From contig JBLDXI010000066.1 in assembly GCA_047495785.1 (NCBI GenBank), positions 620,001 through 684,000 of the forward strand: DNA of 64,000 nucleotides. Reading direction: 5' to 3'. Below the pieces are notes generated by a model that did not search any database, was not told the DNA's origin, and worked only from the letters and a program-made list of their open reading frames with translations. Positions 1 to 8,396 of the stretch are shown here, piece by piece (position 1 is the first letter of the stretch; each line of letters starts with the position of its first letter). Source of the stretch: Lepidodermella squamata (lineage: Eukaryota > Gastrotricha). The position numbers were made by a program, and so were the translations under genes.

Positions 1-80
1 AGCATACTGGAAATTTGAACGAACAAAGAAAATTTACGGAAAACAAGCGAGTAATTTTAGTGAGCGATTGTCAAATTTGC

Positions 81-145
81 GGCTCTAAGAAGAGCCAATT
101 TGTGAAAGCACTTAGAGCCTAAAGTAGTAAGTGCTTTCACAAATT
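81..145 (+). promoter_or_regulatory. Tandem hairpins immediately before the first viral-type ORF
   Basis: Two inverted repeats lie back to back. The first is at 81-96, with 6-base arms GGCTCT/AGAGCC. The second has perfect 17-base arms at 97-113 and 129-145 around a 15-base loop, and its right arm ends on the base before the ATG at 146. The role could be a terminator for an upstream gene or a leader structure; this is inference. Confidence 0.5.
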
Positions 146-622
146 ATGGATGAAGAATTCGAATATTGCCTCTCTCTTCTAGCCGAAATCGAAAACAAGA
201 TTGTGAAAAGCCAGTTGAAAACCGAGTGTGAACTCTGCTCATCACTTCTGCAAATTGATCACCATCTTTATATCAATTTTTGTCCTAAATGTGCTATCGT
301 TTATCCTTTTACAGATTATTATCAAAGGGTTAGGCGCTCCGAACCTTACAGGCGAAAATGGCACCTCATGGCTAAAATCAGAAAATTAGGACTAGTTCTG
401 AAATGGTATGAGCTCGATAACATCATGACTCACTTCAAGAAAATAGATAAGCTCTATTCCACGGAATTTCCTGGTAAAAACATGGTCAACGTAGAATTTG
501 TGCTTAAGTACGTTTCACTGAAGCTCGGTTACGAAAACGTCGCTAATAAAATCACTCTGAACCGTTCTAGGGATACGATATTACGTTGGCATGAAAAATT
601 AAATCTAATCAGTTCTTATTAG
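146..622 (+). CDS. Zinc-ribbon protein, possibly VLTF3-like late transcription factor
   Basis: Protein of 158 residues starting at the ATG at 146; an in-frame GTG at 131 lies inside a hairpin and is not favoured. It carries a CxxC...CxxC zinc ribbon (CELC near residue 29, CPKC near residue 47). A basic Y-x-R-x2-HL segment follows, then a helical region (FPGKNMVNVEFVLKYV) and a C-terminal tail ending in a Trp-containing helix. That order resembles the VLTF3 late transcription factors of nucleocytoplasmic large DNA viruses and some Polinton-like viruses. Five bases separate it from the next ORF, so the three ORFs look like one viral transcription unit. The similarity is by pattern only; an unrelated viral zinc-ribbon protein is the alternative. 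Confidence 0.45.
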   Translation: MDEEFEYCLSLLAEIENKIVKSQLKTECELCSSLLQIDHHLYINFCPKCAIVYPFTDYYQRVRRSEPYRRKWHLMAKIRKLGLVLKWYELDNIMTHFKKIDKLYSTEFPGKNMVNVEFVLKYVSLKLGYENVANKITLNRSRDTILRWHEKLNLISSY

Positions 623-627
623 TTGAA

Positions 628-1341
628 ATGAAATCTAGTTCAATTTTTATTCCCAGCGAATGGTCAGGAGGTCTACATGGCTCCGATTTATACCTACGTG
701 CGGATGGAAAGAAAGGGTTTATGAGTAATTTGAATGCAAATAATTTCAAAATTGAAAACCTTGGCCGCCCCGTTTTCGACAATGATGCAGCATCGAAATT
801 GTGGGTTGAAGAAAACACATTGAATGAAAAAGAATCCAGGCGGCTGATCGAATCGTATAAGCCGCTGCAGTACGCTGATGACAGAACCATCGACATGAAT
901 GGCGGTCGAATAACAAACGTGGCATACCCTATAGCTCTTTTTGACGTAGTCAACAAGCAATACGTTGACGGGCAGGTATTTTCAGGCTCCGGCGAGGGTC
1001 ATGCGAGTGACCAAACGCAAATGGTGGTAACAAGGGTTATAACCCACACATTACTGGTTCAAATTAATGACGAATTGTCTTTTCTCGAAAATATTCTGGC
1101 TAATGTGCAATTTTGGTTTAGAGTTTGGGGAAATGTCTCACCTGGTTGCACTTGTGATTTCATGAAAAACGGCAGCGTCCTAATTTCCAAATATTTTTCA
1201 TTCGATTACGAGGCGATCCGTAATATAGCTGAATACTGTACTTTCGTAGAACAGTTTGAGAAAGGTGACACTTTCAATATCGTGATGTCTTCCAGCAAAC
1301 CTATGCCCGTTGAATTTTACTTGAAAATATCTAATTTTTGA
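628..1341 (+). CDS. Tail-fibre-like protein of a Polinton/adintovirus-type element
   Basis: Protein of 237 residues without introns. It contains two copies of a repeat typical of phage tail fibres and of fibre-like proteins in animal Polinton-type elements. The first is LNANNFKIENLGRP...DNDAASKLWV (about residues 35-60), the second IDMNGGRITNVAYP...VNKQYVDG (about residues 88-116). In phages these repeats build a trimeric beta shaft ahead of a C-terminal head domain; residues 120-237 would then be the head. No signal peptide is seen. It sits between the zinc-ribbon ORF and the hydrophobic ORF. The role as a virion surface fibre is inferred from the repeat type. Confidence 0.55.
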   Translation: MKSSSIFIPSEWSGGLHGSDLYLRADGKKGFMSNLNANNFKIENLGRPVFDNDAASKLWVEENTLNEKESRRLIESYKPLQYADDRTIDMNGGRITNVAYPIALFDVVNKQYVDGQVFSGSGEGHASDQTQMVVTRVITHTLLVQINDELSFLENILANVQFWFRVWGNVSPGCTCDFMKNGSVLISKYFSFDYEAIRNIAEYCTFVEQFEKGDTFNIVMSSSKPMPVEFYLKISNF

Positions 1342-1347
1342 TAAACG

Positions 1348-1968
1348 ATGAATAGCAGTGATACACAAGTTCATGTGCGAGCTGAGAGTAGTCAGATCTA
1401 TCCAACCGCACCACGCCTATCATTTCCTAGTTCACCAGTGCAAGAATTCAGGCTCTCTGAACTGCGGCGCCTGAAAGAATTTTTGAACAAAGAGATGGAA
1501 ATGAGGTACAAACTATATAGAAAATATAAAAAATGGGCTAAAATCTGTTCGAAATTAAACATTGGTTTAACTGGCGTATCAATCTTGACAGGAATCGGCG
1601 GAATTGGTGTCCTTACTACTGTTGCCGGAATTCCTATCGCAGTTATCCTAGAAGGAGTTGCACTTGGTGGAGGATTTATTAGCATAATTGTGAACTCCGC
1701 GGCGAGTGCCTTGGAAGAGAAAGCCCAGAAGCATGAACGTATATGCACGCTGGCTTCTTCCAAGCTCAACTCGCTGGGTGACATGCTCGCGAAAGCTTTG
1801 GAGGATGGAAACATCACTGAAACTGAATATAATTTGATTATAAAAGAGCATGATAAGTACGTTGATTTGAAACAAAGTCTCAGGGGAAGCCTGAAATTCC
1901 CAACAGATGATGACATGAAAACGCGTATATTGTCTCAAATCACCCACTCGAAATTCAAAAAAAGTTGA
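1348..1968 (+). CDS. Two-helix membrane protein of viral-type element
   Basis: Protein of 206 residues. A basic, charged helical segment (about residues 30-68) precedes a Gly-rich hydrophobic hairpin of about 50 residues (from roughly 75 to 120, for example GGIGVLTTVAGIP). A long amphipathic helix follows (about 125-190, with EEKAQKHERI and SKLNSLGDM). The helix-hairpin-helix layout recurs beside fibre-like ORFs in invertebrate Polinton-type elements as I remember them. The function is unknown; a membrane-inserting or membrane-associated virion protein is plausible. It is the last ORF of the tightly packed trio, six bases after the preceding stop. Confidence 0.45.
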   Translation: MNSSDTQVHVRAESSQIYPTAPRLSFPSSPVQEFRLSELRRLKEFLNKEMEMRYKLYRKYKKWAKICSKLNIGLTGVSILTGIGGIGVLTTVAGIPIAVILEGVALGGGFISIIVNSAASALEEKAQKHERICTLASSKLNSLGDMLAKALEDGNITETEYNLIIKEHDKYVDLKQSLRGSLKFPTDDDMKTRILSQITHSKFKKS

Positions 1969-2435
1969 TTGATTGATGGCTTGCCATTTCGGGGCCATCG
2001 ATTTCGCTATTTTTGCATGGGTTTTCTCGCCATCTATTTTCGGTTCACGTTTTTAAGTTAATCACCGCTCATTAGTCTATACTTTGAGGCATCTTTGAGT
2101 GCTCCCGCTTCACCCTTAGCACCGTAATATTTTAGTGTATGCTTGCACGGACAGTAAATTCAAGCTATTCACGAATGGACGCCATTGATGAATGATAGGT
2201 TTTCTTAGCAAAACTAAGAAAGTAGTAAAAATAGCTTTAAACGGGCACCTGCCGCTGCACTTGTTGGCTGATAGTCACTGAATAGCACCTTTTCATTGAC
2301 ATGAGGACAGTGTCCTAATGCCAGAATCAAGGTCATTGGCGTTGTCATGGCTGGCGTCGCTTGGATTCAACGCATCCCTCTCATCCCTCAATCCATTTTT
2401 CTGTGTTCATTTCACGTTTATTGCATGCCATTAAC
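1969..2435. other. Spacer between viral-type element and Cys-rich gene
   Basis: No coding sequence or convincing repeat is seen here. It should contain the right edge of the viral element and the promoter of the gene starting at 2436. An ORF entering from 2361 extends that gene upstream but adds no signal peptide, so this stretch is read as 5' UTR. Confidence 0.4.
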
Positions 2436-3120
2436 ATGAACTGCGCGGTCATCGTTATACTCATCGCTTTACAGTTAGCAAGTTTTGGGATGTGTTTCAG
2501 CTGTTGGAATGGGACAGTTCCAGACATCACGACAGTTGATGGATGCGGCCAATGTGTCGTAAGATTGCAACAAACGTTTGTATTTATTGATGTTGAAGCG
2601 GATTGTATTGCAGGCAAGTTTCGTAATCGACCAGTCTTCACAAATCAATAGCGTCTATACTTGCAAATTAGCTATTTATTCCTCATCTTGTGATGAGAGC
2701 AAATTGCAGTCACCTGTGGTCAAAGACAATCAGAATTGGGACAACCCGGGTTGGATGTTGTACTGCACGTGCTGCTCTGCAAAATGTTCATCCAGTGGAA
2801 CATTTTGCAATCCAGCTACTGTGCCTTACGACCGATCGGTTAACGATAATATATTCAAACCAGCTTGGCTCGCTTGGGGTGAAAGCCGGCTGAGGCAGCA
2901 GTGGACCGCGTGGCTCTCTTCTGTCGGGTCAAGCTGGACTGTGGATTGGCCCACATGGGCAGGTCTGTCCGCGTGGTACGGTTCGAGCTGGTCGACAAGC
3001 TGGTCGACAAGCTGGCCGTCATCGACCCCTAAATCCAAGGGAATGAAAAACGAGATCTCTAATATCACCTTAATTATGATAATTTTTTTCACCAATTTTA
3101 TATGCACATCTTTACTGTAA
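2436..3120 (+). CDS. Secreted, probably GPI-anchored Cys- and Trp-rich protein
   Basis: Two exons, 2436-2558 and 2614-3120, joined across a 55-base GT-AG intron in phase 0, give 209 residues. The ATG at 2436 starts a clear signal peptide (MNCAVIVILIALQLASF). The mature part has about a dozen Cys in a CxxC, CGQC, CTCC, CxxxxxxFC order, like Ly6/ET-type small domains of ecdysozoans but not a clear match to any. After residue 120 come Trp-rich near-repeats (GSSWSTSWSTSWPSS). The C-terminus is a hydrophobic stretch of about 20 residues after a Ser/Lys-rich spacer, as expected for a GPI signal or a single membrane anchor. The function is unknown. Confidence 0.7.
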
Positions 3121-3416
3121 CTCGAATTATATATAATTTAATATAACCGGCTCATTTGCATCTCAAAGTAAATCAAAGAAAAGGAAAACTACATTTGCTT
3201 TTGCAAGGTGCGCTCACGTCTTCCCATATTTTGGGCGTCCAATACTCCCCCCTTACGCTGAATTTTTGTCCTCATTCGCGGACGCGCAATTGTCATAACA
3301 AATCATTCCAGCAATTTCAAACTCACTAATTAATTATTTGAAACGCCCTTGAAATGTTTTGCCAATTTCCATGGTCAGGCTCGAATTGCCAAAAAGGGCG
3401 TAAGCCGTCAAGTGGC
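3121..3416. other. Spacer, no gene seen
   Basis: AT-rich 3' flank of the Cys-rich gene, followed by sequence with no ORF structure that I can support. Confidence 0.4.
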
Positions 3417-3881
3417 TTAGCTCCGGCAATTCCTATCTGCTATTCCAGCTACTCGATCAGAGACACCTTCGCCAATGCTCTGGGGAGCGATCAGAATGCC
3501 AGAGGTGAGACTGCCTTCGAGGCGATCGAACCCCATAGCTGTGTCTTTATCCGCTCGCAACAGCCAGCACTCCTGCCGATAAGGAACGTAGAAGGCAGAT
3601 CGGCAGGGAGGGTTGTAACTAGCAAGGCATTTGCTTTGACATTGTTCCTGGCTCGAAACAGTGCGGTTGAACGGCTGAATAACGTACAGGTTGAAAGCCA
3701 GATCGGAGAGGTCCACATTTAGGGCTATTTCTTGGGGCTGGAAGTAGCTCGAGCATTTTCCTCGCATTATCATCTCAGCATTCATCGGGTCTAGCAGCCC
3801 TGCGAACAGAAGCAGCAAAGGCACCATCTTGGAACTTGCAGCTAGGATTAAAAATGACGGCTCCTGCCATTTGACATGCAT
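3417..3881 (-). pseudogene. Orphan exon-1 copy of the PAN-CTHRC1 family
   Basis: The minus strand encodes a signal peptide (MVPLLLLFAGLL, best start near 3827) and the whole PAN/apple-like domain, nearly identical to exon 1 of the paralogue at 8397-11390. The homology breaks at GVSDRVAGI, after which the frame runs into a stop at 3417 with no splice donor like that of the intact genes. None of the other nine exons lies downstream. A further scrap of the same exon (CGAAACAGTGCGGTTG) occurs at about 4143-4158, and 4215-4290 resembles the sequence upstream of the 8397-11390 gene. This is therefore a broken partial duplication. It could still make a short secreted PAN-only protein. Confidence 0.7.
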
Positions 3882-4423
3882 TCGCCTGGTTCTATCAATA
3901 AATTATGGGAAATGAAGGCAAACAGAGTCATGGTGACGGTCGAATAAACGAGCATATTATTTTATCCTTTGTTCTTTATGTATATAAGTTAGTATCATAC
4001 CCCGGCGGGTAACATGTCGGCACAATGCGAGAGAGTTCACGTACTTATCGAAGTCGTTGGCTTCGTATTCAATATCGGTTCACGTGGTATGATGCTCAAT
4101 ATTCAAATGAATAAATTTAAGGTCACTGTCAATGCTCATGGCTCGAAACAGTGCGGTTGCCCGGCTGAATATCGAATTGCTTTACGAAGAGAATACGCCG
4201 CGGGAGCTATGAAGTTTACTCAATTCGTCAATGTTCTATTTGCAATTCATATTGCCTCTCATTGTCAGGCCTAACTCATTCTTCTATTTTTTGCAAGCTA
4301 TTTCTGGCTTGACCTAATTCACGCCATCAATTGAGATGGTTACACCAGTTATGTGAAGTATATGAACTGAAGGTATCTTGAAAACGCGACAATTATCAAT
4401 GAAGTGTCAAGATTGTTATAGGT
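3882..4423. other. Degenerate duplicated upstream sequence
   Basis: Apart from the exon-1 scrap at about 4137-4172 and the decayed copy of paralogue-2 upstream sequence near 4215-4290, no gene is seen. This is the 3' flank of paralogue 1. Confidence 0.45.
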
Positions 4424-7293
4424 TCACAGGTTCCCATCGTAGACCTCTTCGACCATCAAGTAAGAAGCGCCTCCCAAAGTGGCGGCGTAGGTCTTGAGGA
4501 AGGATCCCCAGTTTGGATCGAGTCTAGCAAGAGCGAGAGCAATGTTGACCGGACCGGCTGGGATGGTCATCTTACACACTCCTTCCACTGGAGAATTTCA
4601 AGTGACGAGATTCAGTTAAAATGATTGCTAATTGAACTTACCAACTGTAGGCATTGCTCGGCAAAGTCCCCAGCCAGGGGCGTTGAAGAACCACCAGGAC
4701 TCAATTCGCGTTGGATTGCTGCAATCGGCGCCATTGATTGTCACGTACCAGCGAGATGCCTCTGCAGCAGTATTGCCGTTACTGCAGAACTCCTGCATAC
4801 CGTACCATTTAACATGCAATGCCGAGCTATTCTGCAGTTTATTGTAGGTTCGCGTCTGCAGAAATATAAAATATTTGTTCTCAGTGTCCCAAAATACAAA
4901 TATTTACCACTTGCCTACAATTGAATCTACTATCTAGTGCTTATTCCCTTTCTTTATAAGAAATCGAGCTTATAGAAAACGGCTATTTTAAAGCTTTAAG
5001 CTAGTTAAGTTTAGCCCGAAAATAGGAAAGAGTGAATGAAAAATATTTTGCCATCAAATTGGAAATTCGAATGCATACTTACAGCAAGTGGATTCAAACA
5101 AGCATTCCCAGCAGTGGCCCGGCAACTTTCTGTGATCGAAAAGTACTGCCGGTTGTAGTATGGCATTTGAAGGACTGTTCCATCGTTGAGGAGCACTTGT
5201 ATAAGTAATCGAAAAGCAATTGCGGAAATTTTATATGCTGCGTAAAAACTCACAAACGTTGATGGGTAAATTTTCGTGAATTTCTTCGACAATCATTCCA
5301 GACGGCTTGTTTCTTCCAATATCTATCTGACCGCCACTCCCGCCATCGGGGTAGTAGGCGCAACTGTGGTCCCACCAAACTACTATGTCGTATCTGCCTG
5401 CCGGCAGACCACGGCAAACTCCATCAACTTGGCAGTAATTTGAATAAAAATGATAGAAATAATAGCGAATTCTACATACGCTCCAAGTTGTATTGTGATG
5501 GCCCCACGCGAGCTGTTCCAGTGTTGTAAGTATACTCCCTGTAAGCAGTTTCTATCGAATAAGGGTTTGTACAAAGCTGATCGTTGATGGTCACGTAAAA
5601 GCGCGTGCAGCGGTCGTACAGATTGTTGTAAACTGGAGCTTGCCAATAAATCCTGAGGAGGGATGTATCTGATCGCTTCTTGTACTTCCAAACCGCCTAT
5701 CAATGAATAAATTGAATAGAGGCTCTGATGTAAGGAATTAACTTACCCAATCGGTTTTCCCCTTTGTTTGCCAACCATCGAAGGACATTGCTTTCCACTG
5801 TTTCGAAAATGTGTTGTAAACCTTTTCGTATACACGAAGAATTGGTTCGGAATGTTTATGATAAAGCAATTATGTATTACCGTTGCACTCTGGCATCGAG
5901 CTGAGTCATCTGTTGAAAGCAACGGGTCAGTGTTTCAAATAATTTTAACTTGAACAATGGACCTATTTTCATGAGATAGTCCGAAGGGACGTATTCCTCG
6001 ATCAAGATGAAGTTAGGAGCTTTGAAGCCGTTTAGATTGAACCCGATATCACCGCCGTTGCCTTGCGATCCCCAATAGCGATAATCGTAGTAGAAGGTTA
6101 CCGGGTACGTTCCTTTCGGAAGATCAACCAGCATGCACGGGAATTCAGCGTGGAAACTTTTCCCGAAATTATCGCTAGTGTGACCATCGTTGAAGTCGTT
6201 TTGAATCGACCAGAACATGTTATCATCCCCAGCACAGTTGAGATCATTAATATTCGCATAAATATAGATAGTGCGGTAAGGGCAGCAGGCCTGGTTGTAA
6301 TGACCCCAGTGAGCGATTGATATGTGAATCCGAATGTGAGTGAAATCATGCTTCTTCACAAATGTCGTGGTCTGCGAGATAAAATCATGATAATTTAAAA
6401 ATTGGGAAACCACGTTGACCCACCCATAGTTGGAATGGCATGGCACTGCCATATCTTGGCTGGTACATGTCGCCATTCTGAATGATTGTAACGCGACGCG
6501 GGACGTCGAAGCAAGAAGCCATGTCACCTAAAGTTACACGAAATGGTGACTTAAATGAAGCTCAACGCCAGCCGGTTATTTTCAAATTCTGCCTTGAAAC
6601 TTGAACTCAGCAATTAGCAGACTACTCAGACCTCGAAATTTTACATGATACCGGATTTTATGAGTTTATATCAAAGTAAGCGTCAAGCTTAGCTTGAAAT
6701 TCTAATATTCCCTCTGCCCTTGAAAACTTTGAAGCTATCTGCCTAGAAACCATTCATTAGCTTGAGCAATTACTCAATGATTCGTGCACGGCTCTTAAGA
6801 TACCTGCGCAATATGCTGGCGTGCCAGGGCAGTCTTGCAAACAAACTGGCGAGATGGCATCGGCTGAAGGCTGACTGATGGCCGGGCAAAAGCTGTCGCA
6901 GTTATCGAACCCTGTGGTGCGATCGGAGACTCCTTCGCCTATAGTCTGAGGAGCGATCAATATTCCAGATGTCAAGATCCCATCATTTCGATCGAAACCC
7001 ATTGCTGTGTCCTTGTCAGCCCTGAGCAACCAACATTCGTTGCGATTAGGAATGTAAAATGCCGAGCGGCATGGTGGGTTTGCGTTCGACAGGCACTTCA
7101 CCTGGCACTGCTCATGGCTTTTCACAGTTTGATTGACCCCGCGAATGATGTACAGATTCCAGGCAAGATCTGACATGTCGACGTTGAGAGCGACATCTTG
7201 AGCGTGGAAGTAGCTTGAACACTTCCCGCGCATAATGAACTCGGCTGATGAGAGCTGAGCATGGGCTAGGAGAACAACCACTAATATCTCCAT
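4424..7293 (-). CDS. PAN + 3x CTHRC1-C-like secreted protein, paralogue 1
   Basis: A ten-exon gene by comparison with the plus-strand paralogue at 17135-19698. Exon 1 (6804-7293) is exactly the same 490 bases long. It encodes a signal peptide (MEILVVVLLAHAQLSS) and a PAN/apple-like domain whose Cys lie in RGKCSSYF, EQCQVKC, PPCRSAFY and ECWLLRADKD, followed by a Cys-rich linker. The remaining exons encode three domains that each end in a [GF]xC-x(2)-[LI]PxG-x-Y/V...VEE block, the pattern of the C-terminal domain of collagen triple helix repeat-containing protein 1 (CTHRC1). The last reads EVYDGNL and stops at 4424. There is no collagen repeat and no membrane segment, so the product is predicted to be secreted. 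Introns are about 50 bases. It is closest to paralogue 3 (shared HAQDVALNVDM) and inverted relative to it. Function is inferred from domains only. Confidence 0.8.
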
Positions 7294-8396
7294 TTTTGCT
7301 CGATTTGCTCGAACAATATCCCGGAATTACAGCCCCGTTGCGTCAAAAAGTTGCCGCGCGATCGCAATCAATAATGAGGTGACAGGTCCTTTCTACTGCG
7401 CACTCTCACTTTAAGCTGCCCGAAGCTTTGAACGGGCGAGAAATCATATAGCACCTCGGGGTCTGGATTCCTTAAATATTACGGTGTTTCTCTGCTTACT
7501 TAATTGCGCCTTATCGATGTGGAGAGCAGCGCGTGCTGTTCTGTCATTTTCCTTCCTCTCAATGCTAGGACTTGAAGAAACCCAAAAACCTCCTTATTGA
7601 AGTTTTGGCAGCTGTACACACCGAAGGCAAAAAAATACCGGAATTTTTGCCTCATGCCGTTTTTTACAAACTCCCAACCACTGTAATAAATAATTATTGC
7701 CTCAGTCTATGTTGATGACGGTGAAAAAATCAATCTACTTTTGATAAACTAGCCTCACAAGTAGCACAAAAAGCAAGGATAAATTCTGATAAGCATTCGA
7801 TACGCTTTGGGTCACGGAAAACTTAATTCAGACTAATGCGATGGGCAAATTCGCCCTTTCCAATTCAACGTGATGAACGATGAACCACGCAATTATTTTC
7901 CACCCCAATCTATCCTTTGTCACCCGACGTGCTCTGAGGGCGGCGTCTCATAAACGTGACATGCCTTACATAGGCTTACTGAAAAAAAAACCAAAAAACA
8001 AATAGATGAACCTCTTTATGGTCGAAGTCTGGAACTTATGACTGGACTTACGCTCGAAGCGATGATTTAAGTAATAATGGTTTTTTATATGCGTTTACGA
8101 AAAGTTTCACAAATTTCAAAGATTCTTCAGCGTCCTTAAGCTACAGAAATATTGGTCGCAAGCCTCACAATTGTCTTCGTCATTAATTTTATCGATGAGC
8201 CTGCTGAGAAAGAAGAAGCTAAAAAGTATAAGAAAGCACTAGCTAAATTACTTAACGGTGGGGGTATAGTACTATAAAGTAAAGCGATTGTTGAGACATC
8301 TATAATGTTCAATTTCAAACAAAGTCAATACGTTTATTCGAGTCGCCATGAGTTCAATGCATTCCTTTAGTAGTTTCGGCGATTCAAAGACCAACT
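7294..8396. other. Intergenic, upstream of paralogue 1 and downstream of paralogue 2
   Basis: No gene is seen. Positions 7371-7402 hold an element (reverse strand TGCGCAGT followed by AGGACCTGTCACCT) that recurs upstream of paralogue 3. The rest is AT-rich sequence without supported features. Confidence 0.4.
7371..7402 (-). promoter_or_regulatory. Shared upstream element of paralogues 1 and 3
   Basis: On the minus strand TGCGCAGT (7395-7402) is followed by AGGACCTGTCACCTCATT, ending about 78 bases before the start codon. The same pair of words appears upstream of paralogue 3 at 16891-16927 and, in degenerate form, at 17033-17060, about 75-100 bases before that start. It could be promoter sequence kept by the duplication or simply recent shared ancestry. 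Confidence 0.35.

Larger units (their letters stand above)
1..1968 (+). mobile_element. Endogenous Polinton/adintovirus-like element, right-hand fragment
   Basis: Three intronless ORFs follow one another on the plus strand with gaps of only 5 and 6 bases, unlike every host gene in this window, all of which either carry short introns or stand alone. The products are a zinc-ribbon protein, a protein with phage-tail-fibre-type repeats and a protein with a long glycine-rich hydrophobic hairpin. I recall this kind of set from metazoan Polinton/Maverick and adintovirus-like elements. No polymerase, integrase, capsid or ATPase gene is inside the window; they would have to lie to the left of position 1. 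No terminal inverted repeat was found on the right, so the boundary near 1970 is a guess. Confidence 0.5.

Noticed and set aside
131-622. Upstream GTG start for the zinc-ribbon ORF
   Set aside because: It lies inside the 17-bp-arm hairpin, and an ATG follows five codons later at 146.
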